A DNA stretch of 22,576 bases, from positions 1-22,576 of IMG/VR virus record IMGVR_UViG_3300043410_000631; one strand, written 5' to 3'. A program made the position numbers and the translations under genes. Each line of letters starts with the position of its first letter. The first letter of the stretch is position 1. Of this stretch, positions 1-5,430 are shown piece by piece. The notes beneath the pieces were generated by a model. It was not told where the DNA came from. It was given only the letters and a program-made list of their open reading frames with translations, and ran no database searches. The DNA comes from a virus.

Positions 1-351
1 TGCCTTAATGGCATCTTCTGCTAAGATCGAGCAGTGTATTTTAACCGGAGGCAATGCTAGCTCTTCGGCGATTTGGCTGTTTTTAATTGATCCTGCTTCA
101 TCAAGTGTTTTTCCTTTGACCCATTCCGTGACAAGGCTCGAGCTTGCGATAGCCGATCCGCAGCCATACGTTTTAAATTTCGCATCTGTAATAATACCTG
201 TATCATGGTCAACCTTTATTTGTAGTTTCATTACATCGCCGCAAGCAGGTGCACCAACCATGCCGGTACCGACTGACCTATCATCTTTAGCGAAAGAACC
301 CACATTTCGTGGGTTCTCATAATGGTCAATAACTTGATTCGAATATGCCAT
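1..351 (-). CDS. iscU: IscU iron-sulfur cluster scaffold protein (3' end cut by window edge)
   Basis: The 117 visible codons translate to an IscU-type scaffold, which assembles [2Fe-2S] clusters from sulfur supplied by a cysteine desulfurase and passes them to apo-proteins. All hallmark residues are visible: Cys37 and Asp39 (in PACGD), Cys64 (in YGCGSA), and His106-Cys107 preceded by LPPVK, the motif bound by the HscA chaperone. The family is about 128 residues long, so roughly ten C-terminal residues lie beyond the window. The ATG at 351 follows a clear AGGAG (356-360). It lies downstream of csp and the 48-residue gene on the same strand, after a leader of about 110 nt. Identification as the IscU type, rather than NifU or SufU, rests on the LPPVK-IHC motif. 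Its presence in a phage is unusual. Confidence 0.93.
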   Translation of the reverse strand, partial: MAYSNQVIDHYENPRNVGSFAKDDRSVGTGMVGAPACGDVMKLQIKVDHDTGIITDAKFKTYGCGSAIASSSLVTEWVKGKTLDEAGSIKNSQIAEELALPPVKIHCSILAEDAIKA

Positions 352-364
352 AAAACTCCTATTT

Positions 365-397
365 GGTAGACCTCTCAGGGTGTGTGGGGCCTCTACC
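365..397 (-). other. Hairpin in the leader of iscU
   Basis: GGTAGA (365-370) and TCTACC (392-397) form a perfect 6-bp stem just upstream of the iscU ribosome binding site. There is no U-tract, so this is not a standard terminator. The same leader holds a perfect tandem repeat of taccgct (418-424 and 425-431). A role in controlling iscU translation is possible but is only inference. Confidence 0.35.
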
Positions 398-462
398 GAG
401 CCTATAGGAATTTGACCTACCGCTTACCGCTACACGGCCTGCCCCTGCAAAGGCACATGTAT

Positions 463-609
463 TTAATTGATGCGGGTATAATTTAGCACATTACCTGAAC
501 CGTATTGTGCTTCAGCAATCATCTTTGCTTCCCAATCGTTGTTTGCGTTAACACGAACATGGGCAGTTTGATAAGGGTTCAACCGAATCCAAACTTCATA
601 AAGATACAT
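463..609 (-). CDS. Small conserved phage protein, 48 aa
   Basis: The protein starts MYLYEVWIRLNPY and ends GNVLNYTRIN. A short beta-strand-like N-terminal half is followed by a helix-like WEAKMIAEAQYG segment. I recall small proteins of the same layout (ending in AEAQYG..NV) from marine T4-like phages, but no function is known to me. The ATG at 609 lies 2 nt past the csp stop, so translation is probably coupled to csp. Only a weak AAAAGG precedes it, within the csp 3' end. iscU follows on the same strand, suggesting one csp-orf48-iscU transcript from the promoter at 847-875. Confidence 0.72.
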   Translation of the reverse strand: MYLYEVWIRLNPYQTAHVRVNANNDWEAKMIAEAQYGSGNVLNYTRIN

Positions 610-611
610 GA

Positions 612-824
612 TTAGCCTTTTTCTACTAGTTGAATATTCTGTGCTTGTTTTCCGTTTGCACCGTCAATTACTTGAAATTGAACAACTGCATTTGTTTTTA
701 GTGTCTTATAACCTTCCATTTGGATTTGGCTGAAGTGGGCAAATATATCCTCTCCGCCGCCATCCGGTACAATAAATCCAAATCCCTTAGAATTATTGAA
801 CCATTTTACCTTTCCCTGTTGCAT
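612..824 (-). CDS. csp: Cold-shock protein, CspA family
   Basis: This 70-residue single cold-shock domain matches the family length. It begins with GKVKWFNNSKGFGFI, which carries RNP1 (KGFGFI), and continues with RNP2 in DIFAHFS, followed by a KTLK stretch and an Ala/Gln-rich C-terminal strand. These proteins bind single-stranded RNA or DNA as a beta barrel and act as RNA chaperones or antiterminators. The ATG at 824 follows AAGAAGG at a usable distance, and a perfect sigma70 promoter lies directly upstream. In a phage it may melt mRNA structure or favour read-through soon after infection; that role is inferred. Confidence 0.95.
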   Translation of the reverse strand: MQQGKVKWFNNSKGFGFIVPDGGGEDIFAHFSQIQMEGYKTLKTNAVVQFQVIDGANGKQAQNIQLVEKG

Positions 825-846
825 ACTACTTTACCTTCTTGTTTTA

Positions 847-875
847 ATTATACTGTACTTTTACCACTTTGTCAA
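847..875 (-). promoter_or_regulatory. Consensus sigma70 promoter driving csp
   Basis: On the minus strand, TTGACA (870-875) is followed by exactly 17 nt and then TATAAT (847-852). Both hexamers match the consensus perfectly. The -35 box overlaps the last codons and stop of the wall-hydrolase gene. Predicted transcripts begin about 15-20 nt upstream of the csp start. This is the classic host-polymerase type used for phage early genes. Confidence 0.88.
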
Positions 876-1702
876 GCGGTTTTTGTTGGTCTCCAGCAAC
901 TTACCCAATTTGAGTTGCTTGCAGAAGTACCATTTGGATACGAAAGTGTTATATCCCCATCATCTGGGTTATTGCTACCGCCCTTTGGAGTTTGGTTTCC
1001 GCCTACAAATGTATACTTTCCGTTACTCGCTCCGTAAACAAAGTTAACATGCCTATAACTCCAGAATGCTATATCGCCGGGTTTAGCTTGATCTTTAGGA
1101 ACCTGCACTGCTCCCCATCTTTCTGGATTAGTTGTGATTGCGGCAGCACTGGCAGTTTGGACATATTTGTAACCGGAGCTCTTTAATGCAAAGTTAACAA
1201 ATCCCATACACCATGCAGTTTGATCTGTGGTCCATGGACTGCTATTAGGATAACCTAAGTTTGTCCAAATTCCGGTAATATGTGGATTGCTTGGTTTTCC
1301 GCCTTGTCCTGTTTCGCGCCAGTACCCTTGAGCTGCCTGATCAAGGCACTGCGTTAAGAATGGAACTATATCACTAAAACTTGCATCAGTGGCTACAGTA
1401 CCTGTGCTAGTTGTTCCGTCCTCTGGAGTACCTGCATAATTTCCTTTAACTCCGTCAGCGGCTGCTGCCGCACTGTAATACTGATTTGGTTGTCCATTCT
1501 GTGCGGCAATATAGGTGTTAACTGCATTACTTGCCGCTTCTTGTACAGCCGGATCAAGTGATATTGCCGCACTAACACTAACACCACCAAATGATCCACT
1601 GGCGCCGGCAGCGTTCCATAGCGCGATGTTTACATTGTTTGCAAATACATTGCCGCTATGATATACGTCAGTAAGTCTACCAGTTCCTGGAATATAAGGC
1701 AT
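872..1702 (-). CDS. PAAR-like and CHAP/NlpC-P60-like cell-wall hydrolase, 276 aa
   Basis: The C-terminal half (from about residue 110) looks like a papain-fold peptidoglycan hydrolase of the CHAP/TIGR02594 type. It has a nucleophile candidate Cys165 in TAWCMGFVN, a PGDIAFW turn (208-214), a His218 in RHVNFVYG, and a polar residue Asn236 in VGGNQ. The N-terminus reads MPYIPGTGRLTDVYHSGNVFANNVNIALW, resembling one arm of a PAAR-type tail-tip repeat (G.....V..N..P.A). A linker rich in Ala, Gly and Ser joins the two halves. The combination suggests a tail-tip or baseplate enzyme that cuts peptidoglycan during entry, although an endolysin role is possible because no other lysin is seen here. The ATG follows GTAGGAGAG. 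The gene ends inside the csp promoter. Confidence 0.7.
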   Translation of the reverse strand: MPYIPGTGRLTDVYHSGNVFANNVNIALWNAAGASGSFGGVSVSAAISLDPAVQEAASNAVNTYIAAQNGQPNQYYSAAAAADGVKGNYAGTPEDGTTSTGTVATDASFSDIVPFLTQCLDQAAQGYWRETGQGGKPSNPHITGIWTNLGYPNSSPWTTDQTAWCMGFVNFALKSSGYKYVQTASAAAITTNPERWGAVQVPKDQAKPGDIAFWSYRHVNFVYGASNGKYTFVGGNQTPKGGSNNPDDGDITLSYPNGTSASNSNWVSCWRPTKTA

Positions 1703-1720
1703 AATCTCTCCTACACTTAT

Positions 1721-2008
1721 TTAAGCTAGTGCAATGCCAGTTGTACCTTGTATATATTGGTCTGATGCATCTTTTGCAGCCGCCGCCATTACAATAACAT
1801 GATTCTGTTTGATAGTCACTGTGTCTGCGCCTGCTAAAAACATAAATGGCATCATCCCTAATCCCTGAGGTCCGATACTAACGCTTTTAGGTTTATTGAG
1901 CTTAACGTGCTCGCTTGTCTCTTCATCTAAGCGACCGATAATTTCTTCTCCAGAAATTAATTTAATACTTACTACTTCGCCAACTGTGGCGCCTTTTGAA
2001 ATTAACAT
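1721..2008 (-). CDS. Conserved phage protein with Sm-like fold features, 95 aa
   Basis: The segment VSIKLISGEEIIGRLDEET followed by KLNKPKSVSIG has the strand-turn-strand pattern of Sm/LSm-like barrels. The C-terminus (KDASDQYIQGTTGIAL) is a sequence I recognise from small conserved proteins of T4-like marine phages. Function is unknown; an RNA-binding or structural role would only be inferred from the fold. The ATG at 2008 follows AAGGAT. The gene sits 9 nt after the 159-aa gene and 18 nt before the wall hydrolase, inside the run that starts at nrdA. Confidence 0.8.
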   Translation of the reverse strand: MLISKGATVGEVVSIKLISGEEIIGRLDEETSEHVKLNKPKSVSIGPQGLGMMPFMFLAGADTVTIKQNHVIVMAAAAKDASDQYIQGTTGIALA

Positions 2009-2017
2009 TTTATATCC

Positions 2018-2497
2018 TTATTTTTCTTCAGTGTCTTGTGGTATTTCACATAATGCTTCTAGTGTTTTATAATGCTCATAGGCTTTTTTAAGAGCTTCAA
2101 AGTGTTCTAACTTTGCAGGATCTGGTCTTAGAATTGCAAGTCTACTTTCGATTTTCTTAATGGTATCTAAAATACTAACGCCTTTAATCTTAACATCGCC
2201 CTCGAACACTGCATTATCTTTAACATGTAGTCCCGATGAAAGTGTTGTGTTGCTGCCGCTGGACCCCACAGCACCAGTTGTATACCACGGTGATGACCAT
2301 GTTGTGCCATTACTACCGCTAGTAGTCGAAATTGTTATATTCCCTATAGTACTGCTAGGGTAATTAATGGTGTTATAATTATACGAAGATGCCATACTTG
2401 CACTATCTATATAGACATCGTTTGTGAACAAATCATCTAATTTTATAGTATCTATTTGCTCAGAGGTTAGAGCAGGTATATCTTTATCATCATCCAT
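2018..2497 (-). CDS. Conserved phage protein, probable virion component, 159 aa
   Basis: Three parts are visible: an acidic N-terminus (MDDDKDIPALTSEQID), a Ser/Thr/Gly/Asn-rich middle without clear helices (about residues 33-90), and a C-terminus starting LHVKDNAVFEGDVKIKGVSILDTI, followed by a Glu/Lys coiled-coil-like helix (ERLAILRPDPAKLEHFEAL-like). The LHVK...FEGDVKIKG-S-DTI..IE.RLAIL pattern is one I associate with conserved proteins near structural genes of T4-like cyanophages. The function is not established. Its start overlaps the glutaredoxin stop by 8 nt, so translation is probably coupled. Confidence 0.75.
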   Translation of the reverse strand: MDDDKDIPALTSEQIDTIKLDDLFTNDVYIDSASMASSYNYNTINYPSSTIGNITISTTSGSNGTTWSSPWYTTGAVGSSGSNTTLSSGLHVKDNAVFEGDVKIKGVSILDTIKKIESRLAILRPDPAKLEHFEALKKAYEHYKTLEALCEIPQDTEEK

Positions 2498-2714
2498 TTA
2501 GGTGTGCCTTCAATTCTGTAAAGCCGCCAATAAGTTGATCGTCTAAAAAGATTTGAGGAACTGTACGTGCGTTAGGAACGGCTTCTAATAATTCTTCTTT
2601 GGTATATCCGTCTCCGATTTTCTTTTCTTCAAACGGAATACCTTTTTGACTTAATAATGCCTTTGCTTGATCGCAGTAAGGACAGTGATATTTAGACCAT
2701 ACAATTGCTTTCAT
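2490..2714 (-). CDS. grx: Glutaredoxin, 74 aa
   Basis: This is a compact thioredoxin-fold redoxin. It has the active-site CPYC (residues 11-14) in WSKYHCPYCDQAKALL, the cis-Pro motif RTVPQIFLDD, and the glycine pair GGFTEL that helps bind glutathione. It reduces disulfides, notably the C-terminal cysteines of ribonucleotide reductase. Here it is encoded downstream of nrdA and nrdB in the same run, which fits that job. The start at 2714 overlaps the stop of the preceding small gene (ATGA-type overlap) and its own stop overlaps the next gene. Confidence 0.95.
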   Translation of the reverse strand: MKAIVWSKYHCPYCDQAKALLSQKGIPFEEKKIGDGYTKEELLEAVPNARTVPQIFLDDQLIGGFTELKAHLNG

Positions 2715-2881
2715 TATGCTTTCTCCACTTCAACTAATACATCCCCTGCAACTAAACCTTGAACAACTTCTTCAATGGTTGCAGGTAGATCATCAAACCC
2801 TGTTTTTTCTGCATCATCACCTCTGTCTCTAACTAATTGACTTAATTTTACAACAAAGATAGTTTCTTCAATTCTTGCCAT
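2714..2881 (-). CDS. Small conserved phage protein, 55 aa
   Basis: The start at 2881 (MARIEETIFVVKLSQLV) is chosen because GGAGGT lies just upstream; a longer reading from 2944 lacks such a site and overlaps the previous gene. The product is acidic and ends DVLVEVEKA. A strand-like EETIFVVKLS segment is followed by a helix-like EEVVQGLV segment. I recall similar short proteins from marine T4-like phages between nrd genes and glutaredoxin, with no known function. It is 2 nt downstream of the 49-aa gene and overlaps the glutaredoxin start. Confidence 0.75.
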   Translation of the reverse strand: MARIEETIFVVKLSQLVRDRGDDAEKTGFDDLPATIEEVVQGLVAGDVLVEVEKA

Positions 2882-2883
2882 CT

Positions 2884-3033
2884 TTACCTCCAAGTTTTCT
2901 GTGCAATCCAGTGTTGTATGCGCTGGATACGCCATGCGGCCCACATTGGGGCTCTAAATAATGCTCGACCACTAGGTGTGTACAGCATTAGATCACTGCC
3001 TACTCCCATTAGTCCTATAAATGGTAATTTCAT
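2884..3033 (-). CDS. Small basic protein between nrdB and the 55-aa gene, 49 aa
   Basis: The product begins MKLPFIGLMGVGSDLMLYT and ends QHWIAQKTWR. It is Trp- and Arg-rich in its second half (FRAPMWAAWRIQRIQHW) with a hydrophobic N-terminus, so a peripheral membrane location is possible. The ATG at 3033 overlaps the nrdB stop as ATGA, and its stop lies 2 nt from the next ATG. The tight packing supports a real gene. No function is recognised. Confidence 0.68.
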   Translation of the reverse strand: MKLPFIGLMGVGSDLMLYTPSGRALFRAPMWAAWRIQRIQHWIAQKTWR

Positions 3034-4130
3034 AAATCCGGTAACTCCTCGTGTTCTACAGCATCTGACATTACACCAATAACGTAGTTTGTACTTTCGT
3101 TTTCTTGTAATGCGGTTTGCTTCTTATTAATGTTCACATGTTTGTTAAACCAAGGAATTGGAGTAGTTTTCGGATGTTCCTCAAGATACTTAATTCCTAT
3201 ATCTTTTAATTTAGTAAAAGCAGTATAGTCTACAAAGTCTTTTAGAATTTGTGCATTAAGTCCAATTACCACGCCTCGCCTGAATAGATAATCTGCCCAG
3301 TCTTTTTCTTCTTTAATCACTTCTATATACATGGCATAGACTTCTTCTCGGCATTCTTCTTCAATTGCCACAAACTCTGGATCATCTTTGATTACGTTGT
3401 TAATAATCCAAGCGGTCCACTCGCTGTGCAGGATTTCATCTTGTAAGATTAAACTGATAATGTTACCATTACCAATATAGATCTTATTTTCTACCATGGC
3501 CAATGAAGTGGCAAAAGATACCATGAACCGTAGGGCCTCAAGGGCGTAGGAGGCATGTAGTGCCATCCATATTGCTCGCTTGTGAGTATAGATTGGAATG
3601 TCTTCGCCCAACTCTTTACGGCTGTTAAGAATATGAAGAGCCTCATAGTAGCGACCAATATTAGCAGCCATGCCAGCAATTTCAGCTGTGTCATGAATCT
3701 TATTGAATTCATCTTTTGGTACTCCATATACGTTACGGATGATATGACTGTAACTCTTACTATGGATGCTGGTTTCAAAGAAACTCCAAGTAAGTGTTAG
3801 TGCTTCGAGTTCGGGGATTGAGCAAACCGGGCCGAAAACCTGGAAAGGCGCACGACCTTGAATGCTGTCTAATGCTGTCTGGCGTAGTAAGTTGCTGGTA
3901 AAGATATGTTTAACAGCATCACTAGCTTCCTTGTGATCCATTTTATCTTTGGTTAAACTAATTTCTTCAGGCACCCAAAAGAATCCACGAGCAAGTTCTT
4001 CAAATTTACTTAATTTAGGATACTTAACTTCTTCGAATCGCTGAACTGTAACTGGACCTTCTGGGTCCAGAAACATCTTACGCTTTAGATAGTTTGTAGG
4101 TTTTGTAAAATCGTATTGTGCTTTACTCAT
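3030..4130 (-). CDS. nrdB: Ribonucleoside-diphosphate reductase class Ia, beta subunit (NrdB), 366 aa
   Basis: This is the radical-generating small subunit that pairs with NrdA to make deoxynucleotides. Visible ligands of the diiron centre are Asp88 (in LDSIQGR), Glu119 and His123 (in FFETSIHSKSY), Glu198 (in ALEALRF), and Glu232 and His235 (in EILHSEW). The radical tyrosine is Tyr127. Length fits the family (about 350-380). The helix carrying the first Glu-His pair reads E-T-S-I-H, one residue longer than E-T-I-H in E. coli and T4. The start at 4130 overlaps the stop of the Cys/His mini-protein (ATGA), and its stop overlaps the 49-aa gene. Separation from nrdA by aceA is unusual. Confidence 0.97.
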   Translation of the reverse strand: MSKAQYDFTKPTNYLKRKMFLDPEGPVTVQRFEEVKYPKLSKFEELARGFFWVPEEISLTKDKMDHKEASDAVKHIFTSNLLRQTALDSIQGRAPFQVFGPVCSIPELEALTLTWSFFETSIHSKSYSHIIRNVYGVPKDEFNKIHDTAEIAGMAANIGRYYEALHILNSRKELGEDIPIYTHKRAIWMALHASYALEALRFMVSFATSLAMVENKIYIGNGNIISLILQDEILHSEWTAWIINNVIKDDPEFVAIEEECREEVYAMYIEVIKEEKDWADYLFRRGVVIGLNAQILKDFVDYTAFTKLKDIGIKYLEEHPKTTPIPWFNKHVNINKKQTALQENESTNYVIGVMSDAVEHEELPDL

Positions 4131-4210
4131 TTGTAGTCACCAGGTGGTATGTGTGGGCACGGCTGTTTATCACCATGTCGTGTGTGGCATTTAGGGCAGA
4201 ATGGTTCCAT
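4127..4210 (-). CDS. Cys/His-rich mini-protein, zinc-finger-like, 27 aa
   Basis: A 27-residue open frame begins MEPFCPKCHTRHGD and holds Cys5, Cys8, Cys18 and His20, a CX2C...CXH arrangement able to bind one zinc ion. Its start lies 2 nt after the aceA stop and its stop codon overlaps the nrdB ATG (ATGA), so it fills the gap exactly. That packing is the main support for a real gene, because the RBS is weak. No family is recognised. It might serve chiefly to couple nrdB translation to aceA. Confidence 0.55.
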   Translation of the reverse strand: MEPFCPKCHTRHGDKQPCPHIPPGDYK

Positions 4211-4212
4211 GA

Positions 4213-5418
4213 TTAAAATTGATCCGCCTCTGTTGAATGTGTGTTTGCTACTGTAGAGGTTGCACCGACTGCTGTACTGATAAGGTCAAAGTACCCAACA
4301 CCTACTTCTCGTTGGTGTTTGACCGTTGTGAATCCGCGAGCCTGTGCTTCAAACTCACGTTGTTGCATTTCGCTGTAACCAGCCATGCCACGTGCTTTAT
4401 ATGCTTCTGCTAGTTCAAAGGTAGCAAGGTTAACACTATGGAAACCTGCTAAGGTAATAAACTGGAACTTGTAGCCTAATTCACCTAGTTCACGTTGGAA
4501 TGTTTCACATTCTTCTATCGATAAGAATTTTTGCCAGTTAAACGACGGAGAGCAGTTATAAGCCAACATCTGATCTGGGAATTCTGCGTGGATTGCATCG
4601 GCAAACTTTTTGGCTTGTTTGATGTCTGGGGTACTAGTTTCGAACCATAGTAGGTCTGCATATGGAGCGTAAGCCAAGCCCCTTGCAATGCAAGCATCGA
4701 TACCGTTTCTAAATTTGTAAAACCCTTCTTCTGTTCTTTCATTGATTACAAAGTCCTTGTCTAATGGATCATGGTTGCTAGTAATTAGAGTAGCGGCTTC
4801 TGCATCTGTACGTGCCATGATCACAGTGTCAACACCGGCAACATCTGCGGCTAGGCGGGCGGCGTTGAGTGTACGAATCATTTGGCTGGTAGGTACAAGA
4901 ACCTTGCCACCCAAGTGTCCACATTTCTTTTCGCTAGCTAACTGATCTTCAAAGTGTACGCCTGCGGCGCCTGCTTCAATCATAGCACTCATTAATTCGT
5001 ATGCGTTCAAGGCACCACCAAAGCCGGCTTCTGCATCAGCAACAATGGGCAAGAAATAATCGGTAGATACATTCCCTTCACTATGTTCAATTTGATCAGC
5101 GCGACGGAAAGCATTGTTAATGCCTTTAACTACACGAGGTACAGAATCTACAGGGTACAAAGATTGATCTGGATATGTTTGATTTGCTGTATTGTTAGCG
5201 CCGGCAACTTGCCAACCTGACAAGTAAATCGCTTTCAACCCCGCCTTAGCGTGTTGTACGGCCATTTGACCGTTATATGCTCCGAGCGTATTGATGTACG
5301 GCTCATTTGCTAATAGCTCACGTAGTTTATATGCTCCACGCTTGGCTAATGTGTGTTCAATCTGTACACTACCCTGTAGCTTTCTGACTGTGTCTTGTGT
5401 GTAGTTGCGCTTTTTCAT
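4213..5418 (-). CDS. aceA: Isocitrate lyase, 401 aa
   Basis: Isocitrate lyase splits isocitrate into glyoxylate and succinate, the first step of the glyoxylate shunt. The signature KKCGH (164-168, catalytic Cys166) followed by LGGK is present. So are SGWQVAG and YPDQSLYPV (67-90), the Mg-binding ADAEAGFGG (127-135), HFEDQ (155-159), NCSPSFNW (288-295) and a C-terminus STEADQF, matching the conserved end of the family. At 401 residues it is slightly shorter than the bacterial 428-434, but all catalytic blocks are intact, so it looks functional. The ATG has AAGGAG upstream and lies 12 nt after nrdA, so it belongs to the nrdA-nrdB transcript. No malate synthase is seen in the window. Confidence 0.97.
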   Translation of the reverse strand: MKKRNYTQDTVRKLQGSVQIEHTLAKRGAYKLRELLANEPYINTLGAYNGQMAVQHAKAGLKAIYLSGWQVAGANNTANQTYPDQSLYPVDSVPRVVKGINNAFRRADQIEHSEGNVSTDYFLPIVADAEAGFGGALNAYELMSAMIEAGAAGVHFEDQLASEKKCGHLGGKVLVPTSQMIRTLNAARLAADVAGVDTVIMARTDAEAATLITSNHDPLDKDFVINERTEEGFYKFRNGIDACIARGLAYAPYADLLWFETSTPDIKQAKKFADAIHAEFPDQMLAYNCSPSFNWQKFLSIEECETFQRELGELGYKFQFITLAGFHSVNLATFELAEAYKARGMAGYSEMQQREFEAQARGFTTVKHQREVGVGYFDLISTAVGATSTVANTHSTEADQF

Positions 5419-5430
5419 TTATTCTCCTTG

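Noticed and set aside
8-322. A 104-codon plus-strand open frame
   Set aside because: It is antisense to iscU, whose conserved motifs prove the minus strand is coding.
447-460. A 13-codon Cys-rich leader peptide (starting MCLCRGRPC) before iscU, beginning near 459
   Set aside because: It is too short, lacks an RBS and could easily arise by chance.
401-461. A stretch upstream of iscU with GCCTTTG...TATAGGC pairing and a TCAAATT loop that at first looked like a tRNA
   Set aside because: The paired span is only about 55 nt, the acceptor stem has a mismatch, there is no D arm or anticodon stem, and the T-loop order is wrong.
2884-2944. A longer start (2944) for the 55-aa gene
   Set aside because: GGAGGT directly precedes the ATG at 2881, and the extension overlaps the 49-aa gene.
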